Shown piece by piece: positions 1 to 6,912 of a DNA stretch of 10,532 bases (position 1 is its first letter; each line of letters starts with the position of its first letter). A program made the translations under genes and the position numbers. The DNA is from Desulfobacterales bacterium CG23_combo_of_CG06-09_8_20_14_all_51_8 (lineage in GTDB: Bacteria; Desulfobacterota; Desulfobacteria; Desulfobacterales; Desulfosalsimonadaceae), in NCBI GenBank assembly GCA_002772195.1, contig PCSG01000150.1, positions 1 to 10,532 of the forward strand, given 5' to 3'. The notes under the pieces are model-generated. The model did not search any database and was not told where the DNA came from. It saw nothing but the letters and a program-made list of their open reading frames with translations.

Positions 1-476
1 AAAAGATCTGCAAAAGCCCGGTCTGGATCACCGGCGTCGGCAACTGCATCGACAGCTTCTTCTTAGGAGACCGGGACCTGACGTCTAATTTCGCCCTGAA
101 AAAAGCGGCAGAGCGCGCTTATCAGCGGGCCGCAATTAAGGACCCCCGATCCGCATTTGATGTCATTGAACTCTCCGACCAGTATGCCTACCAGCTTCCC
201 CTGTGGGCGGAAGGCATCGGTATCTGCGACGCCGGCAAGGGAGCAAAATGGCTAGACGATGACGGGCCGGTCAAACAGAACGTCAATCTGTCCGGCGGCA
301 TGCTGGCCGGAAATCCCCTGATTCTGGGCGGATTTGTCCGGGCGGCGGAGGCGGCCATTCAACTGCGCAATGAGGCCGGGGATCGGCAGGTAGGTAAGGC
401 GAAAACCGCCATCGCCCACGGCGTCATGGGGCCGGCAGGTCAGTTTCATTCCGTCATCACACTGGCAAGGGATTAG
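1..476 (+). CDS. Thiolase-like protein, type A, C-terminal part (5' end cut by the window)
   Basis: The reading frame is open from base 3 to the TAG at 474-476 and gives the last 157 residues of a thiolase-fold protein. It aligns almost without gaps with the C-terminal part of the complete type A gene at 6913-8067; shared blocks include FLGDR, LTSNFALKKAA, YQLP.WAEG.G and NLSGGML.GNP. The NxSGG loop typical of thiolases is present. The GHP histidine is replaced (GNP), and the terminal CxGxG cysteine motif is replaced by an HG..GPAGQ stretch without cysteine. The stop codon overlaps the AGGAGG ribosome site (475-480) of the next gene, so the two are probably translated together and their products probably pair. 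Function is inferred: subunit of a thiolase-like C-C cleaving complex on an acyl-CoA. The N-terminal half cannot be seen. Confidence 0.85.
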   Translation, partial: KICKSPVWITGVGNCIDSFFLGDRDLTSNFALKKAAERAYQRAAIKDPRSAFDVIELSDQYAYQLPLWAEGIGICDAGKGAKWLDDDGPVKQNVNLSGGMLAGNPLILGGFVRAAEAAIQLRNEAGDRQVGKAKTAIAHGVMGPAGQFHSVITLARD

Positions 477-486
477 GAGGCAAACA

Positions 487-1668
487 ATGAAAAAAAATAG
501 AAACGTCGGCATCATCGGAGTTGGGCAATCCGTTTATTCAAGCCACAGGGAAGAAGTCAATCAGCCGGAAATGATTCATGAGGCGGTTGTGGAAGCATTA
601 AAACATGCCGGAATGACCATCGACGATGTGGACTGCATCGTTCACGGGAATATGGAGCTGTTTGAAATGATTCATCAGCCGGACCTCTGGCATACCATCG
701 GCATCGGCTCCTATGGCAAGGAAACCCTGCGGATCACCACCGGCGGCACCACCGGCGCGACCCTCTGCTGTGCCGCGGATTATCTGGTGTCTTCCGGGCT
801 TCACGACGTGGTGCTGGCCATCGGCTTTGAAAAACTTCAGGAAGGCCATACCACCGGCGGCATCACCAATATGGCCGACCCCCTGTGGGCCAGACAACTC
901 CAGACCGGGGCCTTGACCGGCATGACCGCGGCCCAGGTCATTGAAGAATTCGGCGAAGAACGGGCCAAAAAAGCAGCCATGAAATACCGGATTATCATGG
1001 ACAAGCACGCCATGAAAAACCCGAAAGCCCATCGCCGCCTGGGCCTGGAATTCGACCAGGCGGATGATTTGATGGTCAATTCTCCGGCCCTGGTGGGGGA
1101 ACTCCGCATGATTCATATGTGCTCACAAAGCGATGGGGCCTGCGCCGTGATTTTCGCCTCCGAGGAAAAAGCCAAACAATTCCGCAAACAACCCGCCTGG
1201 ATTAAAGACCATATCACAGTCCATCGGGAAGAAAGCTTCTGCGCATTCGGTGATGCGCCGGTTGTTTATTCTCACCGCTATGCTGCGGAAAAACTCTTTG
1301 AACGCAACGGCATCAAAAATCCGCGCAAAGAAATCGATATGTTTGAAATGTACGATCCATCCAGTTGGTGGGGACTCGATTGGCTCCGGCAATTTCTGCT
1401 GTTTGAGGGCGATGAACACCTTAAAATGGTTGAAAATGATGAGATCACCATCGACGGCGCCTTCCCTGTCAATCCGTCCGGCGGCGTCACGGCTTCCAAT
1501 CCCATCGGCGCCACGGCCATGGTGAGGGTCGCGGAAGCGGCCCTTCAAATTATGGGAGAAGCAGGGGAGCATCAGGTCAAAAAAACAGTGAACCAGGCCC
1601 TTGCTTCCGGATTCGGCGGAACTCTTTGGACCGTTCTGTTTCTGCTGACCCGGAAAGTCCCCAGGTAA
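487..1668 (+). CDS. Thiolase-like protein, type B (thiolase fold, catalytic residues replaced)
   Basis: This 393-residue protein has the usual thiolase length and fold signature, including the DVVLAIGFEK strand (residues 107-116), a QSDGACA segment (213-219) and the NPSGG loop (329-333). The nucleophile motif CASG reads GTTG (87-90), GHP reads SNP (337-339), and the terminal cysteine region reads ASGFGG (373-378). All three classical catalytic positions are therefore lost. A YD pair (Y289) sits where SCPx-type thiolases have HD. Known relatives in the broad sense are the BbsB subunit of benzoylsuccinyl-CoA thiolase and the Ltp2 steroid side-chain aldolase, both of which work with DUF35 Zn-ribbon partners. 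The closest visible relative is the gene at 8072-9283, about 70% identical by eye. The start has AGGAGG six bases upstream and lies 10 bases after the preceding gene. An aldolase or thiolase-like role is inferred; the substrate is unknown. Confidence 0.9.
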   Translation: MKKNRNVGIIGVGQSVYSSHREEVNQPEMIHEAVVEALKHAGMTIDDVDCIVHGNMELFEMIHQPDLWHTIGIGSYGKETLRITTGGTTGATLCCAADYLVSSGLHDVVLAIGFEKLQEGHTTGGITNMADPLWARQLQTGALTGMTAAQVIEEFGEERAKKAAMKYRIIMDKHAMKNPKAHRRLGLEFDQADDLMVNSPALVGELRMIHMCSQSDGACAVIFASEEKAKQFRKQPAWIKDHITVHREESFCAFGDAPVVYSHRYAAEKLFERNGIKNPRKEIDMFEMYDPSSWWGLDWLRQFLLFEGDEHLKMVENDEITIDGAFPVNPSGGVTASNPIGATAMVRVAEAALQIMGEAGEHQVKKTVNQALASGFGGTLWTVLFLLTRKVPR

Positions 1669-1676
1669 AGCAGAAC

Positions 1677-1816
1677 GAAAGTGAAAAGTGACTAAAGTGA
1701 GCTAAAGTTATGGATTGCGCGATACGCGCGATCATTTTTTAAAATTTAAAAAGACAATGCCGCAGGCATTCCATTAACTTTAGTCACTTTAGATCATTTT
1801 AGATCACTTTAAACTT
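1677..1816. repeat. Intergenic inverted-repeat element, copy 1
   Basis: Two long arms face each other between the type B gene and the ligase gene. The left arm (1677-1714) and the right arm (1771-1816) are imperfect reverse complements. Each is built from short direct repeats of the form AAGTGAnCTAA, ending in AAAGTTA(A)TGG at the inner side. The loop holds a GC-rich hairpin followed by T residues (1713-1740) and a perfect small hairpin, AATGCC-GCA-GGCATT (1756-1770). A clearly related element lies at 5561-5687. The element has no coding capacity. It is probably a dispersed REP- or MITE-like intergenic repeat; that it recurs elsewhere in the genome is inference. Confidence 0.7.
1713..1740 (+). 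terminator. Putative intrinsic terminator inside the repeat element
   Basis: GATTGCGCG (1713-1721) pairs with CGCGCGATC (1725-1733) over nine positions, one of them a G-U pair, around a three-base ATA loop. It is followed by ATTTTTT (1734-1740). This is the layout of a rho-independent terminator. It lies 45 bases after the type B thiolase-like gene and would end or weaken transcription before the ligase gene. Because it lies in a repeat element, the shape could also belong to the element itself. Confidence 0.5.
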
Positions 1817-1840
1817 ATTAATCAAACACAGGAGGCAGAA

Positions 1841-4522
1841 ATGAACTTAGGCCAATATATCGATAATGCCGTCAAAAAATATCGAAATCTTCCCTATATG
1901 AAATTTTACGACAGAACCCTGACCTACAATGATATTGACAGACAAATCACGATTCTGGCAAACGCATTGAAAAAACAGGGGTTTAAGAAAGGCGATTTTA
2001 TCCATGTCTGGGTGCAGAACAGCCCGGAAACCCTCATCGCCTATTACGCCATCATCAAACTCAGCGCGGTGGCCGGCCCCATCAATGGCTGGTGGAAAGC
2101 GCCGGAGGTGGAATATCTGTTAAATGATTCCAAAGGCTGCGGACTGATCGTTGAAGAGCAATACCTTCCTATTTTTAACGAAATTAAAGCCAAATGTCCG
2201 CATCTCAAAAAAATCATCGAGGTCAGCGAACGGCCGTCTGAGGACCACATTTCCCTTGCCGGACTGCTGGCTGAAGGAGATGAAACGCCTTTTACAAGCG
2301 ATGCGGACCCTGAAGACATCGCGTTTATCTTCTATACGTCCGGCACCACGGGAAATCCCAAAGGCGTTTTGCTATCCAATAAAAACGTGGCGGCTGACGC
2401 GAATGGCATCAACGCGGCCCTGAACACAGCGGAAAACCGGAATTTTCTGTGCTTCCTGCCGCTATTTCATGTCAACGCCATGCTGACCTGCACGTCCTCC
2501 ATGGAAAAAGGGCACTGTGTCGTCCTTCGGAAACAGTTTTCCGCCAGCGAATTCTGGGAAGTGGTGGAAAAATATAAGATCAACTTCTGGTCTGCGGTGC
2601 CTGCGGTCTACCAGATCCTCCTTTCCGATCCCTCACGCCAGAAATTTGACCTCAGCTCTCTTGAATTCGGCATCTGCGGGGCCGCCCCCCTGACCCAGGA
2701 AACCATGACCAATTTCCAGGACACCTTCAAGATTCCCATTGTGGAAGGATACGGGCTGACGGAAGGCACCTGCGTTTCCACCATCAATCCCAGAGTTGGG
2801 GTCCGCAAAATCGGCTCCATCGGACTGGCCCTGCCCGGCCAGGAAATCCTCATTGTCGATGAGCACGGTAAAGAAGTGCCCACGGGCGAGCGCGGGGAAA
2901 TCGTCATCAAGGGCGACAACGTCATGAAAGGCTATTTCAACAAGCCCGAAGAAACCGCCAAAACCATTATCAACGGTTTTCTCCACACCGGGGATGTGGG
3001 CGTTAAAGACGCGGACGGGTATATTTTCATTGTGGATCGGATGAAAGACATGATCATCCGCGGCGGGGAAAATATCTATCCCAAGGAAATCGACAACCTT
3101 CTGGCGGGCCATCCCAAAATCAGCGAAGCCGCCACCGTCGGTGTCCCGGACAAGACCATGGGCGAAGAAGTCAAAGTGTTTGTGGTGGCGGAAGATGACA
3201 GCCTCACCGAAGAAGAAGTCATTGAATACTGCAAACAGAAACTCGCCTCCTTTAAAGTCCCAAAATTTGTAGAAATTCTACAAGAAGATTTCCCCAGAAG
3301 CCCCATCGGCAAAGTACTCAAAAAGACCCTCCGGGAATGGGGGCTGAAGGGCGCGTCCACCAAGTCCAAAGGTCCGGAAGTATCAGTGGCCGACATTTTC
3401 GGCACCATGGAATCCCGGGTCAACCCGGACGGCGTGAAAGGCATTACCGCTAACTACGGATATAAAATCACCGGCACCGACGGAGGCGAGTGGACCGTGT
3501 GCGTGGCGGGCGGCAACGTCCAGGTCAAGGAAGGCATCCATGATCCCAACGTCACCACCACCTGCGCGGCCAAAGACTGGATCGCCATTACTTTGGGCAA
3601 GCTTGACGGCATGACCGCGTTTACCTCAGGGAAACTGAAAGTCGAGGGGGATCTCGGGCTCCTCACCAAAGCCGCCCAGTTCTTTAAAAAATACACGCCC
3701 CCCAAAGCCGCGCCTGAAGTTACGGTGGCGGATATCTTCGGCACCATGGAATCCCGGGTCAACCCGGACGGCGTCAAAGGCATCACCGCCAACTACGGCT
3801 ATAAAATCACCGGCACCGGCGGCGGGGAATGGACAGTGTGCGTGGCTGACGGCAACGTCAAGGTCAAAGAAGGCATCCATGATCCCAACGTCACCACCAC
3901 CTGTGCGGCCAAGGACTGGATCGCCATCACTTTGGGCAAGCTTGACGGCATGACCGCGTTTACTTCCGGAAAACTGAAAGTCGAAGGCGACTTGGGGCTC
4001 CTCACCAAAGCCACCAAATTTTTTAAAAAATACACGCCCCCGGCCGGCGATGACGCAGGAGAAAAAGGAGAAGAACTGATCGTTCAGAAAAAAATCCTGT
4101 CCATCCCCCAGAGGTTCGCCACCGGCCCGGTCATGGGAAAATTTCTGAGTGCATTCAAAGAGAAAAAAATTCTGGCCAACCGGTGCCCGGAATGCGGCCG
4201 GCTCCAGCTTCCGCCGAGAGAAGTCTGCGCCGAATGCGTGGTCCGGGCCACAGACTGGGTGGAAGTCGGCCCGGAAGGCGTCGTTTCCATCATGGACGTC
4301 ACCTTCTATGCCAGTCCGGACCCCCTGACCGGAGAAAGCCGGGAAACGCCCTATGTTTCGGCCCACTTCCTCCTGGATGGATGCAAAGGCCATGAAACCC
4401 TCTGGCATGAATTAAAACCAGAGGATATGAGCCGCGCGAAAAAAGGCGACCGGGTACGGCCGGTATGGAGTGAAAACAGAATCGGCGCCATCACGGATAT
4501 CAAATACTTTGAACTAATATAG
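1841..4522 (+). CDS. Acyl-CoA ligase - SCP2 - SCP2 - DUF35 (Zn-ribbon/OB) four-domain fusion
   Basis: The protein has 893 residues. Residues 1-500 are an AMP-forming acyl-CoA synthetase. Its motifs are YTSGTTGNPKG (165-175, phosphate loop), GYGLTEGT (303-310), HTGDVG (382-387), DRMKDMIIRGGENIYP (399-414) and SPIGK with catalytic Lys491. It should convert a carboxylic acid, ATP and CoA to acyl-CoA. After a short linker come two SCP2 lipid-binding domains (about 512-621 and 625-734) differing at only six positions. The C-terminus (about 744-893) is a DUF35 domain with a C782-x2-C785...C796-x2-C799 zinc ribbon and an OB fold. The C-terminal SCP2-DUF35 part matches the free protein at 9276-10124. 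AGGAGG (1830-1835) lies five bases before the ATG. The fusion suggests direct passage of a bulky acyl-CoA from activation to a DUF35-bound thiolase-like complex; that is inference. Ligases usually stop near residue 500-550, so the extension is the unusual part. Confidence 0.93.
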   Translation: MNLGQYIDNAVKKYRNLPYMKFYDRTLTYNDIDRQITILANALKKQGFKKGDFIHVWVQNSPETLIAYYAIIKLSAVAGPINGWWKAPEVEYLLNDSKGCGLIVEEQYLPIFNEIKAKCPHLKKIIEVSERPSEDHISLAGLLAEGDETPFTSDADPEDIAFIFYTSGTTGNPKGVLLSNKNVAADANGINAALNTAENRNFLCFLPLFHVNAMLTCTSSMEKGHCVVLRKQFSASEFWEVVEKYKINFWSAVPAVYQILLSDPSRQKFDLSSLEFGICGAAPLTQETMTNFQDTFKIPIVEGYGLTEGTCVSTINPRVGVRKIGSIGLALPGQEILIVDEHGKEVPTGERGEIVIKGDNVMKGYFNKPEETAKTIINGFLHTGDVGVKDADGYIFIVDRMKDMIIRGGENIYPKEIDNLLAGHPKISEAATVGVPDKTMGEEVKVFVVAEDDSLTEEEVIEYCKQKLASFKVPKFVEILQEDFPRSPIGKVLKKTLREWGLKGASTKSKGPEVSVADIFGTMESRVNPDGVKGITANYGYKITGTDGGEWTVCVAGGNVQVKEGIHDPNVTTTCAAKDWIAITLGKLDGMTAFTSGKLKVEGDLGLLTKAAQFFKKYTPPKAAPEVTVADIFGTMESRVNPDGVKGITANYGYKITGTGGGEWTVCVADGNVKVKEGIHDPNVTTTCAAKDWIAITLGKLDGMTAFTSGKLKVEGDLGLLTKATKFFKKYTPPAGDDAGEKGEELIVQKKILSIPQRFATGPVMGKFLSAFKEKKILANRCPECGRLQLPPREVCAECVVRATDWVEVGPEGVVSIMDVTFYASPDPLTGESRETPYVSAHFLLDGCKGHETLWHELKPEDMSRAKKGDRVRPVWSENRIGAITDIKYFELI
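3374..4042 (+). repeat. Tandem in-frame direct repeat encoding the two SCP2 domains
   Basis: A 330-base unit at 3374-3703 is repeated at 3713-4042, an offset of 339 bases (113 codons). The encoded 110-residue units differ at six positions (S/T, D/G, G/D, Q/K, A/T, Q/K). Most differences at DNA level are silent third-base changes, and long stretches are identical, for example around the HDPNVTTTC segment and the LGKLDGMTAFTSGKLKVEG segment. This indicates a recent internal duplication or ongoing gene conversion with selection to keep both copies intact. Confidence 0.92.
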
Positions 4523-4607
4523 GCTGTAGGGGTTTGGGCTGAGGGCTGAGGGGTTGGATGAATGGATCATTTCTTAAAAGCATCCAAACTGCCCGCCCTA
4601 TAGCCTA
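4520..4607. repeat. Imperfect inverted repeat after the ligase fusion gene
   Basis: TAGGCTGTAGGG (4520-4531) is complementary to CCCTATAGCCTA (4596-4607) with one G-T mismatch. Inside it, GGTTGGATG (4552-4560) is complementary to CATCCAAAC (4581-4589) with one mismatch. The left arm contains two tandem GGGCTGA heptamers (4536-4549). It has no T-run where an intrinsic terminator would need one and is not alike in sequence to the elements at 1677 and 5561. It occupies most of the 140-base gap before the DUF35-MaoC gene. It could be a second repeat family or an RNA hairpin; its function is unknown. Confidence 0.5.
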
Positions 4608-4634
4608 CCGCCTGCCTGCCTAAATAACCTTTTT

Positions 4635-4657
4635 CCCGGTTTACCCGGGTCAGGAGA
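4635..4657 (+). promoter_or_regulatory. Small hairpin and ribosome binding site ahead of the DUF35-MaoC gene
   Basis: CCCGG (4635-4639) and CCGGG (4645-4649) can pair around a five-base loop directly in front of the AGGAGA ribosome site (4652-4657), which lies five bases before the ATG at 4663. The ribosome site supports this start. A hairpin so close could influence translation, but that is only a possibility from its position. Confidence 0.35.
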
Positions 4658-4662
4658 CCATT

Positions 4663-5562
4663 ATGAGTACAGCAATAAGTGATTCTTTTGTCGTCCAAGG
4701 AAAGCTGGCCCTTCCCTATCAGTATTTTGCCGGCCGCACCGGCAGCCGGTTTATTATCAGTCTTCGCGATGAAAAAAAAATCAGGGGCCTGAAATGCGAT
4801 AAATGTGGCAAGATATTTGTGCCGCCCCGGGCTTCTTGTGAAACCTGCATTGTGGACATTTCCGAAAACTGGGTGGATGTCAAAAACACGGGCGTTGTCA
4901 CCGGTTTCACCATCATCCGCTACAAAGAACCCCACCAGCTCATGGAGCCGCCCTATATTCTGGGACTCATCAAACTCGACGGGGCAGATACGCCGCTGGC
5001 CCATATCGTCAAGGGCGTGGCCTTGAGCAAAATGGAGACCGGTCTTAAGGTCAAAGCGGTTTTTGCAAAAAAAACCACCGGAAGTATCATGGATATCGAC
5101 CATTTCCAGGTCTTAGACGATAAGCCCAAATTTGAAATGGGCTATTCCTATGACGAATTGGAAATCGGCATGTCCGCCTCCTTCACCAAAACCATTTCAG
5201 AAACCGACGTCTATCTGTTTGCGGGTATTTCCGGCGATTTCAACCCCATGCACATGAATGAGGAATTCGCCAAGATGACGCCTTTCGGCACCCGCATCGC
5301 CCACGGCGCCCTGCCCCAGAGCCTGATAGCGCCGGTCCTCGGAATGAAACTCCCCGGATTGGGAACGGTCATTCCGGAAATCACCGTCCGGTTCAAACGG
5401 CCCACGTATTTCGGCGACACCATCACCGCTATGGGCGAGGTGGTTGAAAAACTCGAAAAGAAACGGTGGGTCCGCATGGAGTTGCGCTGGACCAATCAGA
5501 AAGATGAACTGGTGGCGGAGGGGTCGTGCCTGGCGATTCCGCCGATGCCTTTCAATAAATAA
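4663..5562 (+). CDS. DUF35 Zn-ribbon/OB domain fused to a MaoC-type (R)-enoyl-CoA hydratase
   Basis: In this 299-residue protein, residues about 12-150 form a DUF35 domain with zinc ligands C45, C48, C59 and C62, followed by an OB-fold region. Residues about 160-295 form a hot-dog MaoC domain with the hydratase motif SGDFNPMH. In it D192 and H197 match the Asp/His pair of R-specific enoyl-CoA hydratases such as PhaJ, and an AHGALPQSL helix follows. It should hydrate a trans-2-enoyl-CoA to the 3-hydroxyacyl-CoA. The pairing of MaoC and DUF35 recalls ChsH2 of steroid side-chain degradation, whose DUF35 part binds the aldolase Ltp2. As I recall the order there is MaoC first; here DUF35 comes first. 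The N-terminal half is paralogous to the partial gene at 10136. The DUF35 end probably docks the hydratase to the thiolase-like proteins (inference). Confidence 0.92.
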   Translation: MSTAISDSFVVQGKLALPYQYFAGRTGSRFIISLRDEKKIRGLKCDKCGKIFVPPRASCETCIVDISENWVDVKNTGVVTGFTIIRYKEPHQLMEPPYILGLIKLDGADTPLAHIVKGVALSKMETGLKVKAVFAKKTTGSIMDIDHFQVLDDKPKFEMGYSYDELEIGMSASFTKTISETDVYLFAGISGDFNPMHMNEEFAKMTPFGTRIAHGALPQSLIAPVLGMKLPGLGTVIPEITVRFKRPTYFGDTITAMGEVVEKLEKKRWVRMELRWTNQKDELVAEGSCLAIPPMPFNK

Positions 5563-5687
5563 GTTTCAAAGTGAGCTAAAGTTTGAAGTGAACTAAAGTT
5601 ATGGAATACTGCAATTTTAAAATAGATGGAGCAAAGCGACACCTTAACTTTAGGCACTTTAGCTCATTTTAGTCACTTCAAACTTTC
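5561..5687. repeat. Intergenic inverted-repeat element, copy 2
   Basis: The left arm (5561-5605) and right arm (5641-5687) are imperfect reverse complements of about 45 bases. They are built from the same AAGTGAnCTAA units as the element at 1677-1816, and share its inner edge AAAGTTATGGA and right-arm start TTAACTTTA. The left arm overlaps the last two bases of the DUF35-MaoC stop codon. The loop differs from copy 1: it lacks the GC hairpin and carries a small ATTTTAAAAT palindrome (5614-5623). Both copies sit in gaps of 172 bases. The two together bracket the ligase fusion and DUF35-MaoC genes. Confidence 0.7.
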
Positions 5688-5734
5688 GTTAAAACCAATA
5701 ACGCCATTGTTATAATGTTATAAGGACAAACCTT

Positions 5735-6898
5735 ATGTCTTTTGAATTCAAAACCGAATCCACCTATCAGGAATATTTCACCAAGGCCCATGACATGGTC
5801 CGCAAATCCGTCCGGGAATTTATCAAAAAAGAAGTCCTGCCCTTTATTAACGACTGGGAAGAAGCCGGCGAATTTCCGAAAGAAATATACAAAAAAGCCG
5901 GGGATGTCGGAATCCTCGGCATCGGCTTCCCCGAACAATACGGCGGCACACCGGGGGATGTCTTTTTCGGGGTTGCCGCCAGTGAGGAACTCATGCGTTC
6001 CACATCCGGCGGTTTCTGCGCCGGCCTGGGGTCTTTAAACATCGCCCTGCCCCCTATCTTAAATTTAGGCTCCGAAGCGCTCAAAAAAAAATTCATCCCC
6101 CCGGTTCTGGCCGGTGACAAAATCGCGGCCCTGGCCATTACCGAACCCGGCGGCGGGTCGGATGTGGCCAGCATCAAAACAACGGCGGTAAAAGACGGCG
6201 ATCATTATGTCATCAACGGCAGCAAAACCTTTATCACCAGCGGGTGCCGGGCAGATCAAATCACCTGCGCGGTCCGCACAGGCGGGGAAGGCGCGCGCGG
6301 CATCAGCATGATTGTTGTGGAAAAAGGGACCCCGGGTTTTTCGGTCTCCAAAAAACTGAAAAAAACCGGCTGGTGGGCCTCCGACACCGCCGAACTCTTT
6401 TTCGACAATTGCCGGGTGCCGGCGGAGAATCTCATCGGAGAGGAAAACCAGGGATTTTACGCCATCATGATCAATTTCCAGCAGGAACGCCTGGCGCTCG
6501 CGGTCATGGCCAACATGACGGCCCGCATGGCCCTTGAAGAAGCCATCAAATACGCCAAGCAGCGGGAAGCCTTCGGCAAGCCCCTCACCGGCTTTCAGGT
6601 GACCCGGCACAAGCTGGCGGACATGGCGACCCTGGTTGAGGCCAGCACGGAATTCACCTACCGGGTGGCGGCCAAAATCGGGGCCGGTGTCGACCAGATC
6701 AAGGAGGTTTCCATGGCCAAGAATTTCGCCTGCTCGGTCAGCGACCGGGTCACCTATGATGCCGTCCAGATTTTCGGCGGATATGGATATATGCGGGAAT
6801 ATGTGGTGGAACGCCTTTATCGGGACAATCGGATCCTTTCCATCGGCGGCGGGACAACGGAAATCATGAAAGAAATCATCTCTAAAATGATGATATAA
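5735..6898 (+). CDS. Acyl-CoA dehydrogenase, long-chain/isovaleryl type
   Basis: This 387-residue flavoprotein has normal family length and should introduce the alpha,beta double bond into an acyl-CoA, passing electrons to ETF. Visible signatures are AITEPGGGSD (134-143), NGSKTFITSG (161-170), KQREAFGKPL (275-284) and IFGGYGYM (346-353). At the C-terminus the usual YEGT glutamate of short- and medium-chain enzymes is replaced: the stretch reads IGGGTTEIMKEI. A glutamate in QQERL (E251) fits the alternative catalytic-base position of long-chain and isovaleryl-CoA dehydrogenases, so the enzyme is probably active. AAGGA (5722-5726) precedes the ATG by eight bases. Only 14 bases separate it from the following type A gene, so it probably heads the downstream operon. 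It supplies the desaturation step before the MaoC hydratase. The substrate is unknown. Confidence 0.93.
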   Translation: MSFEFKTESTYQEYFTKAHDMVRKSVREFIKKEVLPFINDWEEAGEFPKEIYKKAGDVGILGIGFPEQYGGTPGDVFFGVAASEELMRSTSGGFCAGLGSLNIALPPILNLGSEALKKKFIPPVLAGDKIAALAITEPGGGSDVASIKTTAVKDGDHYVINGSKTFITSGCRADQITCAVRTGGEGARGISMIVVEKGTPGFSVSKKLKKTGWWASDTAELFFDNCRVPAENLIGEENQGFYAIMINFQQERLALAVMANMTARMALEEAIKYAKQREAFGKPLTGFQVTRHKLADMATLVEASTEFTYRVAAKIGAGVDQIKEVSMAKNFACSVSDRVTYDAVQIFGGYGYMREYVVERLYRDNRILSIGGGTTEIMKEIISKMMI

Positions 6899-6912
6899 GC
6901 GGAGGTAGAAAT

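Noticed and set aside
252..515. Minus-strand open frame whose first residues look like a signal peptide
   Set aside because: It lies antisense to the conserved end of the type A gene and the start of the type B gene. It has no recognisable domain, and its hydrophobic start is just the reverse of the lysine-rich MKKNRN region and its ribosome site.
3374..4042. Tandem repeat as an assembly error
   Set aside because: The two units differ at six residues and at many silent sites spread over their length, and the reading frame continues into an intact DUF35 domain. A simple duplicated read artefact would be identical.
3626..4408. 260-residue minus-strand open frame
   Set aside because: It is entirely antisense to the SCP2 and DUF35 coding region, which has clear homologous domains on the + strand. 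The reverse frame is open because of the GC-rich third positions. The same holds for the other long antisense frames in the window.
5688..5716. Perfect TATAAT (5711-5716) as a promoter for the acyl-CoA dehydrogenase operon
   Set aside because: The start point would fall within or just before the ribosome site (5722-5726), and the -35 region has only about half the consensus bases. The stretch is AT-rich by nature, so it is too weak to call.
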